Shown: one piece after another, positions 47,750 through 58,953 of the stretch | Layout: each line of letters begins with the position of its first letter | Numbering within the stretch: the stretch's first letter is position 1 | NCBI GenBank assembly: GCA_013350335.1 | Contig: CM023534.1 | Span: 20,851,302 to 20,915,301 of the forward strand | From: Chimonanthus salicifolius | Taxonomy: Eukaryota > Streptophyta > Magnoliopsida > Laurales > Calycanthaceae | Length of the DNA: 64,000 nt | Direction of reading: 5' to 3' | Program-made: the position numbers and the translations under genes | Notes under the pieces: generated by a model | What the model was told of the DNA's origin: nothing | Database searches by the model: none | The model's input: the letters and a program-made list of their open reading frames with translations, nothing else

Positions 47750-49140
47750 AAGTATCGGCCAATATGTATCAATATTTTAGCTACTGAGTCGTATAGATTA
47801 ATAAGCAATGTATCATTTTGCCAAAGCATTTAACTCCAATACTCTCTGAATTATCAGGTGATACATATCGGTCTATATTAGCCAATAGTACATAGTATCA
47901 GCCCATGTTTTTTTTAATTTTACGAAAAATAATTTTGACTTATTTTTAAGTTACTTTCACCTATACTTTTTAAAAATTCTATAATCTTTTAAAATAAAAA
48001 TTCAAAAAAATTCAAAATATCCATAATTTATCACCAATATATTGTATTGCATCCATAAAGAAATGGTAGCGGTGCCCTTGTCAGCACAGCTCATTTTATT
48101 CTGACGTACGTGACTTGTCCTGAATGACAACTACAGGTCATGACAAGATGAATGAGGAGCATTGGCCCATGGTATCCTACAAAAGTAAATAGATAAATTT
48201 GAGAGGAGTTAAAAAATTGTTATCAGTCGATACAATATATCGACCGATATATCATTATCGGCCGATTTATCTCTCTCTCCAGTCGATATAGGCCAATATC
48301 GGCCGATATTTTGATATCAGCTGATATGATACGGCTGATATTTCAGTCGATATTGTGAATATCGGCCGATAACGATATATATCGACCGATATTTACAACT
48401 TCAAAATCGATACATATCGGCCCATATTTATACCCCTGTTTGAGACTTCTGACACGGTAAAATTTGTTAGTAGATATGGGTTAGGAAAAATTCTTATCTT
48501 ATTTCTACCGGTATATCGCTCATTAAATATTGATGTACTGATATGCAGAATATATATATACAGTGACGTGTTATCGATACACTTTTACTTGATGATTGGT
48601 ACACTGGTAGAGATCAAATGAGAATTTTACTCAATCCCGTGTCTCTTAACCGATTTTGGCCGTGTTAAGATGACTGGCCTAAATTTGAAAGTCTTTACTT
48701 TAATTTTAAAAGTTGTTATTTCCTAATTTAGTTATTTATTTCGGTAAGTCTAGTATAAAATATTTAAATAAATTTAAAGATATATTTTACTTAATCTGAG
48801 TGATGTACATCAAGATAACATGTGTCTAAATTAGAAGAGAAGAAGGTCCCAACCAAAGATACAAATCTGAGCTATATGAACATATCGGCCGATATTATTC
48901 TCTCTTTTTTTTTATATACTGACCTAAATGAGTTAATTTAATTTTTTTAATTAAAAAAATAGAAAAGCATCTTTAAAAAAAAATCCAAAAAAAAAAATGT
49001 AAATATCAACTAATATATCAGTGACACAAGCCACTAATATTTCTTTTTTAAATTATCGATATTAATAGTATTGGTGATATCCTATATCACTAATATTATT
49101 AATGTACGATATCCTATATCACTAATATTATACATATTGT
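47750..49140. repeat. TATCGGCCGATA-type repeat island B
   Basis: The densest part is 48215-48440, with words such as tatatcgaccgatat, atcggccgatatt and gatatcagctgatat, many self-complementary. Its right border 'ggcccatatttatacccct' resembles the borders of islands A and D. Confidence 0.7.
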
Positions 49141-49584
49141 ATCCACAGATATTTTACCTTGGTACCAACAATACCTGTAGGACTGAGACCTTTGGCCCCT
49201 CATACATTCTTACTTCTTAGTTCTTACATCCGAATGAAAAAAGGGCGGACTGACAACTTTGGCCCCTCGTACATTCGTACGTCGAATCACATGTGATAAT
49301 AAATAAAATTCAGTGGTCTTGCAAATAGAAATTAAATTAAAGGTATATTAATTATAAAAGAATATTAGATATTTCTACCAATCTAATTTAATCAAAATAA
49401 AGTGAATGGTAGAAAATATCTATTGTCGTCCATTCCAATTTCATTGTTTAGGTGATTAAATATATGCATGAGACTAACAGATTCAAACGATGCACATGTT
49501 ACAAAATTAGAAAGTAAAATTTTAATTTAGTCACACTTATTTTTCCTGTAATTACTCTAATGTTATCAAACAAATTAATATTCG

Positions 49585-49930
49585 TCCTTGTGATATTATT
49601 CTTAGAAATATTAAAGAGTAATGATTTTTTTAGCAGAACTAAGAATAATTCATTAAAACGAAAGAAAAAGAAGTGCAATTAAGAGTTTTAGAGACTTAGA
49701 AAGAAATTGATAATAGATAATTTTGTTAAAGAGTAGCGATCCCAGCTATATCTTGTGATATTTTAAAAATATTATTCTTAGAAATATTAAAGAGTAATGA
49801 TTCTTTTAGTAGAACTAAGAATACTTTATTAAAACCAAAGAAAAGAAGTGCAATTAGGAGGGTTTGAGACAGAAAAAAGAAATTGATAGTAGATAATTTA
49901 TTAAAGAGGAATGATCTCAGCTATATTTAT
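49585..49930. repeat. Two 190-bp sub-repeats within unit 1
   Basis: 'gaaatattaaagagtaatga' recurs at about 49605 and 49785, each followed by 'gaagtgcaatta' and 'agctatat'. The same pair occurs in unit 2 at about 52467 and 52632. Confidence 0.85.
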
Positions 49931-50511
49931 TATAGTTTTAAATTATATATATTATCTCAATTTTCTAATTTAGTTAAAAGTGGTGAATCCACACTTCGTC
50001 TATATATGATACACACCTAACATGTGAGATGATTTTTTTTTAAGATGGTCTCTTAAAGCACTTAACTGATTTTTAAGATATGAGTGAACTTCTCTATCCT
50101 CGTACACTAGCACTCTATATCTCTCTACAAAACTTTTTCTCTCTCTTCGAACACATAGCAAGCTCTCTGTGGTACCCAAGAGGGGCCACCCACAAGAGTC
50201 CCTTTCGTATACTAAGTTTTCAACCGACAGTTGCAAGCGAATAAGGAATTAGAGAAAAGTCTCTGAAGGAGAGAATAAATCGGAGTCCAAAGCAAATAGG
50301 ACTCCAATAATGGAGCCACAACTCTGACACTTTGCAATTTGTTCATTTTAAAAGACTATTAGGACACTTGTATATTTTTTTAATCACTTAAATGATGACA
50401 AATAAGTAAAAGAAAAAATATAATGTCCCTATGTTATGAAAATTATTATAAAAATAGTTGGGTCCTTGAGTTTGTCGAAAAATAGTTTATACAGTACAAG
50501 AAATGAAATAC

Positions 50512-50792
50512 CTGAGCACCGAGTAGCTTCATTTGCATGATATTGTAGGACTGTCTCTTAAAGTCTTGTGCGCCTATGTATACGGTACACTGCATGGCAT
50601 GCGCTTTGCCAGCATTGCCTGAGCAATAGCATTGTTGATCTTATGTGCACCTGTGTGGTTGAGATCCTCCGTCTTTAAGTAAATCTCTGGCCCCTCTCCA
50701 TTAAACTTCTTGTAATTATCTGTCAACCACTCGGCAAAATAAAGAGGCGTCTCTCGCCCCACATAGTCCCTCAGTGTCGTTGCTAATTCCAT
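50512..50792 (-). pseudogene. TSB-like pseudogene exon 2, upstream copy
   Basis: Good acceptor (gaatggtgcag/ATGGAA) and donor (GCTCAG/GTATTT). The first two thirds are open ([28 protein letters not shown] with the PLP lysine, AQAMLAKRM). Then 76 bases are missing at about 50594-50602, removing the GQHG region and shifting the frame. Confidence 0.85.
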
Positions 50793-51379
50793 CTGCACCA
50801 TTCATTGCATCAACCATTTACTCTTTTCATTTAAAGAAAAATTTTCTATCTAATATTCTAATTCCATAAAATAGGTCATGAAGATTTAAATTTGAACTTA
50901 TGAACTCAGATGATCACATGGAAACTAAGTTCTATTTAAATCCCACATATTTTTTTTAACGATAACAAATAGAATGAATTATATTAGAAAAAAATTATAC
51001 AAGAGGAGACCTCGATGGGTCAAAGAGGCATGAACCCAAGGAAAGCGAGACAGAAAATGAGAGACATCATGGCACAAAACACCCAAAAATACATGAGAAA
51101 AACGCCTAATGTAGTAGAGTCCACCCCAATTGTCTATCTTTGGACCGCGGTGAAAGAGACCTCTCTTCGCCCAACATGATGCCAATTCTATGTTTTCTAA
51201 TGAATCTCTGATACGCTCTCCGTTTCTATTATATTTGCTATTTTTACATATCTCAACAAAAATATCTTGATTTATTTAACAACTAATAATCAATTTTTCT
51301 GAGTAAAGAGATTTGGAGAGCCTCCCTAAACCCAAACTAAGTCTACTTGGAGGTTTTCTTTGATACATGATGAATAGAA

Positions 51380-52020
51380 ATAAGTATCGGCCAATATGTA
51401 TCGATATTTTGGCTACTGAGTCGTATAGATTGATATGCAATGAATCGTTTTGCCTAGCATGTAACTCCGATACTCACTGAATTATCAGGTGATACGTATC
51501 GGTCTATATCGGCCAATAGTACATAGTACCGGCCGATTTTTTTTTTTTTTTAATTTTAGATAAATTTGAAAGTCTTTACTTTAATTTTAAAAGTTGTTAT
51601 TTCCTAATTTAGTTATTTATTTCGGTAAGTCTAGTATAAATATTTAAATAAATTTAAAGATATATTTTACTTAATCTGAGTGATGTACATAAAGATAACA
51701 TGTGTCCAAATTAGAAGAGAAACGGTCCCAACCAAGGATACAAATCTCGGCCATATGAAGATATTGGCCGATAATCATTCTCTCTTCTACTTTCTTTTTT
51801 ATATATCGGTCTAAATGAGTTTGTTTAATTTTTTAAATTAAAAAAATATTAAAATAACAGAAAAGCATCTTTTAAAAAAAATCTAGAAAAAAAATGTAAA
51901 TATCAGCCGATATATCAGTGCCACAAGCCACTAAATAACCGATATTAATAATATTGGTGATATCCAATATCATCAATATTATTAATGTACGATTAATGTA
52001 CAATCAATACATATTGTATC
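51380..52020. repeat. TATCGGCCGATA-type repeat island C
   Basis: Unit 2 copy of island B with the central 750 bp absent. Words such as tatcggtctatatcggcc and tcagccgatatatcag. Confidence 0.65.
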
Positions 52021-53071
52021 GGCATCAAAATACCTGTAAAACTGAGACCTTTGGCCCCTCATACATTCTTATGTCCAAATCAGGAAAAGGGTGGTATTCA
52101 ATGCCCTCTACATCAGGAATCACCTGATTCAATTTTCAATTGAATCACATGTGATAATAAATAAAATTTAGTGGTCTTGCAAATAGAAATTACATTAAAG
52201 GTATTTTAATTATAAAAGAATATTAGATATTTCTACCAATCTAATTTAATCAAAATAAAGTGAATGGTAGAAAATATCTATTTTCGTCCATTCCAATTTC
52301 TTTGTTTAGGTGATTAAATATATGCAATGAGACTAACAGATTCAAACGATGCGCATGTTTCAAAATTAGAAATTAAAATTTTAAATTAGTCACACTTCTT
52401 TTTCCTGTAATTACTCTAATATTATCAAACAAATTAATATTCCTCCCTGTGATATTATTCTTAGAAATATTAAAGAGTAATGATTTTTTTAGCAGAACTA
52501 AGAATAATTTATTAAAACGAAAGAAAAAGAATTGCAATTAAGAGTTTAAGAGACTTAGAAAGAAATTGATAATATATAATTTTGTTAAAGAGTAGCGATC
52601 CCAGCTATATCTTGTGACATTTTAAAAATATTAAAGAGTAATGATTTTTTAGTAGAACTAAGAATAATTTATTAAAACCAAAGAAAAAAGAAGTGCAATT
52701 AGGAGGGTTTGAGACTTAGAAGAAAAATTGATAGTAGATAATTTATTAAAGAGGAATGATCTCAGCTATATTTATTATTGATTAAATTTATATATATTAT
52801 CTCAATTTTCTAATTACCGTTAAAAGTGGTGAATCCACATTTCGTCCATATGATACACTTAACATGTGAGATATTTTTTTTAAGATGGTCTCTTAAAGCA
52901 CTTGACTAATCTTTGAAACATGAATAAACTTCTCTATCCACACACACCCGATAATAGTAATGACTAACGAGAGTGACCCCTAGAGTGATTTTAATCTAAG
53001 ATCGTCCAGTATCTCAAGCGAATTCTTAACCAACTGATAAGTTAGCTAGAGAGATGATTGGAAGTTGAAAA

Positions 53072-53863
53072 TGTTGGGATTGGCTAAAATCTATCCTTGA
53101 TTTTACATGGTAGAAAATCTCGGAAATGTTGTAGACACGGCAAAGGACTGGCTGCTAAGAGAGGAGTTCGGCTGAAATATAGGAAGGCAATACCCGACTG
53201 AATAGGATTGGCAGGCTGCTTACACAGCAACAACTATTGAGGAAGCAACCGATTGCAATTGCTATGAAAAGGTTGGGTTTCTCGGCTGGAAGAATAGGAG
53301 GTCTGTCTATTTAAAGGACAGTCATCGAGAACAAGATGACACCCCACATGAAGTTGGATCAAACCATCAACGGCAAAGATGTAGTTGAGGAGAGGCACAG
53401 TGAAGGGCCTTCTGGCCTTTGACGGTACGTGGAGGAGATGGCCTCTTGGCCATATGAGAAGAAAGGTCCCAGAAGGAAGTGCCTGGGTTGATTGCTACAA
53501 CCTATCGGAGACACTTGCATTTAAGAAGCATGTCGGGATGTGCTCGTAGGACGCAATAAGCGTAGAGGGAGCAACACAGAAGTTGGGTTCACTATTCTGG
53601 GTATAAAAGAGATTCACATCAACTGAGAGGTGATGTCGGTGTGCTATATACATGGGTGTACAAGGAGCTCGGGACTTCGGATTTGGGCTCATGACTCAAG
53701 AGAGTCATTAATATTGTACCTGTATTTTTCTCTTTTATATAATGAATATTATGTCGCTCTGTGGAAGTAGGCCAGGTGGGCTGAACCACGTTAAAATATT
53801 GTGTTGTGCTGTGTGTTTATTTCCGTTCGATTTTTTTTTTGTTTCCGCAGGTAACGCTAAACA
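53072..53863 (+). mobile_element. Copia-type solo LTR with GAAAA target duplication
   Basis: 792 bp starting TGTTGGGATTGG and ending GCTAAACA, bounded by GAAAA on both sides (53067-53071 and 53864-53868). It contains a TATA box (gggtataaaaga, about 53598), a TATAATGAATATT polyadenylation-like region, and the plant copia R/U5 hallmark 'ggtgggctgaaccacgtta'. No internal region, so it is a solo LTR left by recombination. It sits 26 bp after the pseudogene exon 1 donor. Confidence 0.9.
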
Positions 53864-53893
53864 GAAAAGGGAAGAAAGAGGGGAAGAGCAGAC

Positions 53894-54238
53894 CTGAAAG
53901 TCGGCAACCTGAGCTATGGAGCTCAGTTCCGCCTCCAGCTCCTAGAAGCTGCTCATCAAGGCCTCCGGCACAAACTTCCCGCCATACTTTCCAAACTTGC
54001 CGATGGAGATATGGGTCTCGTCTTCCCTTATTACTGGATTAATCGTAGGAAGATGAACTGTAGTGCCTGATTTTGGTTTGATCTCTGTTTGAAGTGGTTG
54101 GGCAGAAAAACTGGCCCTAGTTGGAGTTATTCTAAGGTATGGTGAAAGAAGTAGCTTTCTTGAGTTGTTCAGGGTCTTTGGCATCTCAGAATGGTAATGT
54201 AGATGATAAATGGATGAACTCCCATTTGTAGTTCCCAT
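53894..54238 (-). pseudogene. TSB-like pseudogene exon 1
   Basis: 115 codons from ATG to a CAG/GTCTGC donor. Ser/Thr/Arg-rich transit-like start, then GKFGKYGGKFVPEALM as in TSB exon 1. The reading frame has TAG at 53942-53944, followed by ELEAELSS...ADFQ still aligned to the normal exon end. So the stop is a point change, not a frame break. Confidence 0.85.
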
Positions 54239-54270
54239 GAGAGAGAGAGAGAGATAGAGAGAGAGAGAGA
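54239..54270. repeat. (GA)n microsatellite upstream of pseudogene ATG
   Basis: 32 bases of GA with one interruption, which is (CT)n on the gene strand and lies immediately before the ATG, as in many plant 5' leaders. Confidence 0.9.
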
Positions 54271-54916
54271 ATGAAGTCAGTATTAGGGAGGAATGAAGAT
54301 GTAAACGATCATGAGGCTGGAGTGATTCTTGTAGGAGTGAGGAGATGGAAGAGAGAACTTCAATTATTAGCAGAAGAGAGAGAAGGCTCTCGTTCTGTAT
54401 GCAATGCCTTGGACCCTACGGTAACGCACGACAAAGATTTGGTTTCGACACGTGGACTGCCGACCATGTCCGCCGCACCGCACAACCATGAACCATGCTG
54501 GTGAGGAATCTTTTTAAAGTAAACACACGGTATGTTTCGACACGGTATCATTTTAATCTTATTTACTAAATACTTAAAATACAATTATATATTTTAAAAA
54601 TTAGTTTTTATTTTTAAGATATAAATCCTCAAATATGATAATTTCTTTGAATCGATCATCCATTTTTATAATTTATATTAAAAATATTAAATAAATATTT
54701 AAAATTAGTCTAGGTAAAACTGATAAAAAGAAGTACGATGGGCATGGATTATTTGAAAAAGGTTTTAAAATTTCTTTTAATATTTAATTTTTTAAGTTTT
54801 AAATCATACCATTAGGTGAATAATCTCTTTTTAATCAATGCCGATAATGAGTTTAACAATCACATTTAGAATAAATTTTAACTAAAATTGCATTTCTGCA
54901 AAAAAGTTTATTAATA
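54271..54916. other. Pseudogene upstream region
   Basis: Probable former promoter of the minus-strand TSB paralogue. GC-richer at 54270-54510, then AT-rich. No clear TATA box can be singled out. Confidence 0.3.
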
Positions 54917-55093
54917 TTCTCTCTGTCTCAATTTAGTTATCTTATATGGATTTTGAAATTGTCTCATTTATATTGGAGTATCATAAAGTATGTTGAAAAT
55001 TGATGAGATGAGATGGAGTGTTAATATTATATAGAGAGGTCTTTAAAAAATATAAATGTTTCAAATGAGACAACTAAAATAGAACAGAGAGAG
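54917..55093. mobile_element. Stowaway-like MITE
   Basis: 177 bp with inverted ends TTCTCTCTGTCTCAATTTAG and CTCTCTCTGTTCTATTTTAG, flanked by TA on both sides (54915 and 55094). TA target, size and CTCCCTCCGTC-like termini fit Stowaway (Tc1/mariner). Confidence 0.8.
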
Positions 55094-55095
55094 TA

Positions 55096-55911
55096 TGAAA
55101 TTGAATTTTAAAATACGTTTATCTCAACTAATAATTATAGAATAACCATGAATTTCTATTAAAACTATTTTTCACAGTACATTTGTTTTCACATCTGAGA
55201 AAAAAAAGCCCTTTTTTATAACTTTTTTTCTTACATTTATGCATCGGTGAGAATGTTTAGAAATTAAATAATAATTCAAATTTTAGATAATTTTACCTTC
55301 ACCATGAAATTAGTAATGATTTTTTTTATGTTGTACATTTAGTAGTAGATATTTTTAGTAGACCATCAGAGAGGACTAAATTCGGTCCAACATCAAGTAC
55401 ACAAGTTTAAAAATTATTAAAATTTAAATAACTTTGAATAATATGATTTTATTGATTAAAGCACAATGGCTCATTTTAGACCTTTTATTTGTTGATAGAG
55501 ATTTTTAATGAACGAAACAGATAGAGTCAAATTATACTATACATAAAAATCCAAAAAAAGTTACATTTTGATTCTCTAGACACTAATTTTACATTCTAAG
55601 TCTAGCCTTGTCAAGAATTAACTCGACCCGATTACTTGAACTGAACGTAAGCATATAGGTTTAAAATTGTCACCTGAAATTAAAATATACTCAAACCAAC
55701 TAACTAATTTTAAAAATAAGTAAGTAATGAATTGAGGATTGTTGACTTAAAACCCAAATAAGATTTGACCCGAAACTGACTCATTGCCAGTAGACCTTGC
55801 AAAATTTGACTACGATCCTATTATTCAAATTAAATATGAGCATTTTAAATGAATATAAAATTAAAATATTGTGATTCAAATTCAAAATATCTGATCTGAG
55901 TCACCGTTGGG
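55096..55911. other. AT-rich intergenic DNA
   Basis: No gene or element recognised. A phrase at 55494 ('gttgatagagatttttaa') recurs at 56943 inside the inverted repeat to the right. Confidence 0.4.
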
Positions 55912-57323
55912 AACACCATTTTTACATAGTTTTTTAATGATTGTTTCTCTCAATATTAGCTTTATGCAGACGTACTGAAGATATTCCGTTTAAATTTTAC
56001 TAAGAGAATTTTTTCTTTACACTCAAATACTATAACTGAAAAAAAAATATAGCTTGAAAAAATTAATATAGAAATATGATAAAGTTTAAGAATGAAAAAT
56101 ATAGTAAGTTAAGATGAATTACATAAACATAAAAGCAATCTATGTACGATTATTTTTTAAAATAAGCGTAAATATATTTAAAATGGAATTTATATTTCAT
56201 TAGAAGTAAAGTGGTCCTTGGTAGTAATCGTTGTGAATAAGAAAATGGCAGTTGGACCTATTCACGTGGGATGCAAGGGAAAATAAGGCAGTACATACAG
56301 ACACTCGGAAATTCTGTCTCAATACACCCGATTTCAAAATTTTAGGTGAAATGACCATTTTGCCCTTTCACTTTGTCTTCCGCCGAAGGAAATGTTCCTT
56401 TGGACGGATGAATGATCGACTGAATAAGGAAAAAAAATCAGTGGGCCCCACTTTTGATCGAAACCCATGGTCTTCCTTAGCCGTAGATAGGTGGGCCAGG
56501 GGCGATCATGGTGGTGTCGATCTTAGGGTCAGAAGTGCAGGATCCACTTAGATCTAACAAAAAAAAAATCCCAATCATGGATTTTCCGACATCCGAAACC
56601 CAATTTTGTGGGTTTTTTTTCTTAGATCCGAATTGATCATTTACTTCTCCACCTAGGATCAACACCACCATGATCGTCCCTGGCCCACATATCTACGGCT
56701 AAGGATGACCTTGGGTTTCGGTCAACAGTGGGGCCCACGGTTTTTTTTTTCTCCTCCCAATCGGTTCTGTGGTATATCCTTCGAACGAATGAGAAACCCT
56801 TCGGCTGATTCGTTCGGTGCAGTAGAAGAGGAAGTGGAACGGCAAAACGGTCATTTCACCCAGAATTTTGAAATCAAGTGTATTGAGACAGAATTTCCAG
56901 GTGTCTATATGTGTTGCCCAGAAATGGTCAACAAAACGTTTTGTTGATAGAGATTTTTAACGAATGACCACAATTGAATGTGTGGCCAAGTACCACTTTG
57001 CTTCTAATGAAATATAAATTCTATTTTAAATATATTTAGGATAGAATAAAAAAATTAAATATTATATATTTGACATCTTATTTAAAAAATAGTCGTACAT
57101 AAATTACTTTTATATTTATGTAATTCATTATTCATCATAACTTACTATATTTTTCATTCTTAAACTTCATCATATTTCTATTTTAATTTTTTCAAACCTA
57201 TTTTTTTTTCACTCGTAGCATCTGCGTGTAAAGAAAAAATTCTCTTATTAAAATTTAAACAGAATATCTTCAGTGCATGTGTAGAAAGCTAATGTTGAGA
57301 GAAACAATCATTAAAAAGTGTTG
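55912..57323. mobile_element. Long inverted repeat (foldback element), arms about 660-710 bp
   Basis: Left arm 55912-56571 pairs with right arm 56610-57323 around a loop of about 40 bp. Examples: 'tttaatgattgtttctctca' near 55934 and its complement near 57299; 'catttcattagaagtaaagtgg' and 'ccactttgcttctaatgaa' in the middle; 'gatcatggtggtg' and 'caccaccatgatcg' near the centre. Small indels separate the arms. No transposase. A MULE-type long-TIR or foldback element is likely; target duplication not resolved. Confidence 0.8.
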
Positions 57324-57338
57324 AATGAGGAAAACAGA

Positions 57339-57400
57339 GTTCAAGTAGAACTCTTCCTCCTGAGTCTGAGTTCATGTAGAACTCTTCCTCCTGAGTCTCC
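57339..57400 (+). repeat. Short tandem duplication, 31-bp unit
   Basis: 'gtagaactcttcctcctgag' occurs twice, at about 57346 and 57377, preceded by 'agttca'. Confidence 0.9.
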
Positions 57401-58953
57401 TAATGTAATTAGGACATTTAGAAAATAATAAATTGTGTATTGTATTCAGTAGTCGACTCTAGAGCTATCACAATCAAAGTCAAACTCTTAATATAATTCT
57501 AAATCAAATACCTATCTTAATCAGAGATAAACACACTAAGAATAATAATTCTAGTATATATTAAAAACCTAAATATATTCCAACAAGAGCCAAATGATGA
57601 ATTGGACCCGATTACATGTGTATTGCAAAAGTTCCAATTGGTAATCTACAAATAAAACAAATCATACAAATATTGTGTGAGTCGGTCCAATTGGCACTTC
57701 CTGACCTTTCACCATTGATGTAGATCAAGTAAAGAACAATATTATTTTATTTTTAATATAAATAAGGGTTTATGAAATTATATTCAATTGACCTTGACCA
57801 TTCAAATAATAAATAAATAACCATTAACATTTAAACTTTAAAACCAAAAATAAACGAGAATAGAATTTAAACTCTGTCGATAGAATTAATTGACAAGTTT
57901 TGTTTTTAAATATAGTTTTAACTATATAATTTGGGTAGTAATTTTCACCATCATTTTTTCTTATGAAGCGCACCACTTTTTAGAGGAAATTTTAATTTTG
58001 CCTATGCTTCTCTCATTCCCCTCTTTTCCTCTTTTCCAAAAGTAAGAACAAAATTGATTTTTTAAATAAAAATAGTACACCATGAGAAAAAGTGGTGGTG
58101 CAAAAATTACAATCGTATAATTTTTATCTATTTATTTCATGTAACATTGAGCCGTGTTGTAAAGATAATAATGTCTTGCTTTGTTTGGATGATTTTGTTC
58201 TCTTTAAAATATGATAGAATCTTCTCATTGTCTTGCTCAATGAGTCAATGTCACTCTCTTCTTCAGTTGCTCAAGGATGGAGATTTTTTGTTGCAGTTTG
58301 AAAAAGAAAAGGGGGCATGTTGATAGAATAAGTTGATCTTATCTTTATAAAGAAATTTAATAATTTGAAGTTTCTAAATACTTGAATTAAAGTTAAAAGG
58401 TTTCATCTTTATAATAGTTTCAAGCTTTTGAGAAATTGTCAATTAAAAAGTTAATTAGATACTTTCTTTAAAAATAAAATAAAAATAAAAAGAAAAATAT
58501 TTATCTCATATTTTAATTATATATAACAAAGTTTATTTATTGAAGTGAATAGTGAATTGATAAGGGAATATTTATTCATCCTACATTTCAAATTTTAGCA
58601 TGAAACTAATTTAAGAGACCTCTCTTAGATTTGATAAAATTATTGTACTTTAAATATATGTTATATTATCTTTCAACATGTCACACATAATATGCTGATA
58701 TTTCTCGTAGAGAATTCTAATTCAATTAAGTTTATCAAATCAACCTCAATTTTGCACCCATAGTATGACATAAAGGTGGTAATCAACTGATCCTCAAGGG
58801 GTTTTAGTGCAGCGATAGTGGGGAAGAAATCAGAATACCAATTAGTCTGGACGAAAGTCGGATCACACACTTATACTCATCACACTTGTGGACAGACTTT
58901 TTAAGTTAGGCACGTGTGAAAGTTCAAGGACGTGATAAGTTAAATAACATTAA
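57401..58953. other. AT-rich intergenic DNA, nothing recognised
   Basis: No open frame with a domain, no terminal repeats seen. The minus frame 58673-58870 (65 codons) has no family match. Confidence 0.4.

Larger units (their letters stand above)
46405..50099. repeat. Tandem segmental duplication, unit 1
   Basis: This unit and 50114-52939 match along their length: 'ctatatctctctacaaaact' at the start, pseudogene exon 2, a LINE 3'-UTR-like piece, TATCGG repeats, two 190-bp sub-repeats and 'cttctctatcc' at the end. Unit 1 has about 750 bp (47925-48678, TATCGG-rich) that unit 2 lacks. Confidence 0.9.
50114..52939. repeat. Tandem segmental duplication, unit 2
   Basis: Second copy of the unit above, 2.8 kb. 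In the minus-strand gene it comes first. Both units have accumulated separate changes, including different lesions in exon 2, so the duplication is not recent. Confidence 0.9.
43070..54238 (-). pseudogene. Tryptophan synthase beta paralogue, decayed (whole locus)
   Basis: All five TSB exons are recognisable on the minus strand with the same intron positions as the intact gene: exon 1 53894-54238, exon 2 in two copies (50512-50792 and 46814-47171), exon 3 44507-44942, exon 4 44099-44194, exon 5 43070-43254. Defects: TAG after codon 98 in exon 1; each exon 2 copy damaged; two 1-base insertions in exon 3; an extra base at the exon 4 acceptor. The N-terminus is unlike the neighbouring TSB, and the catalytic Glu context AETGAGQHG reads AATAAGQHG, so this lineage had diverged before it died or is unrelated in function. 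It lies tail to tail with the intact gene, 4.9 kb away. Confidence 0.9.

Noticed and set aside
56252..56947. Open frames of 99 and 80 codons at 56252-56551 and 56705-56947
   Set aside because: They lie in opposite arms of the long inverted repeat, have no domain and are non-coding element sequence.
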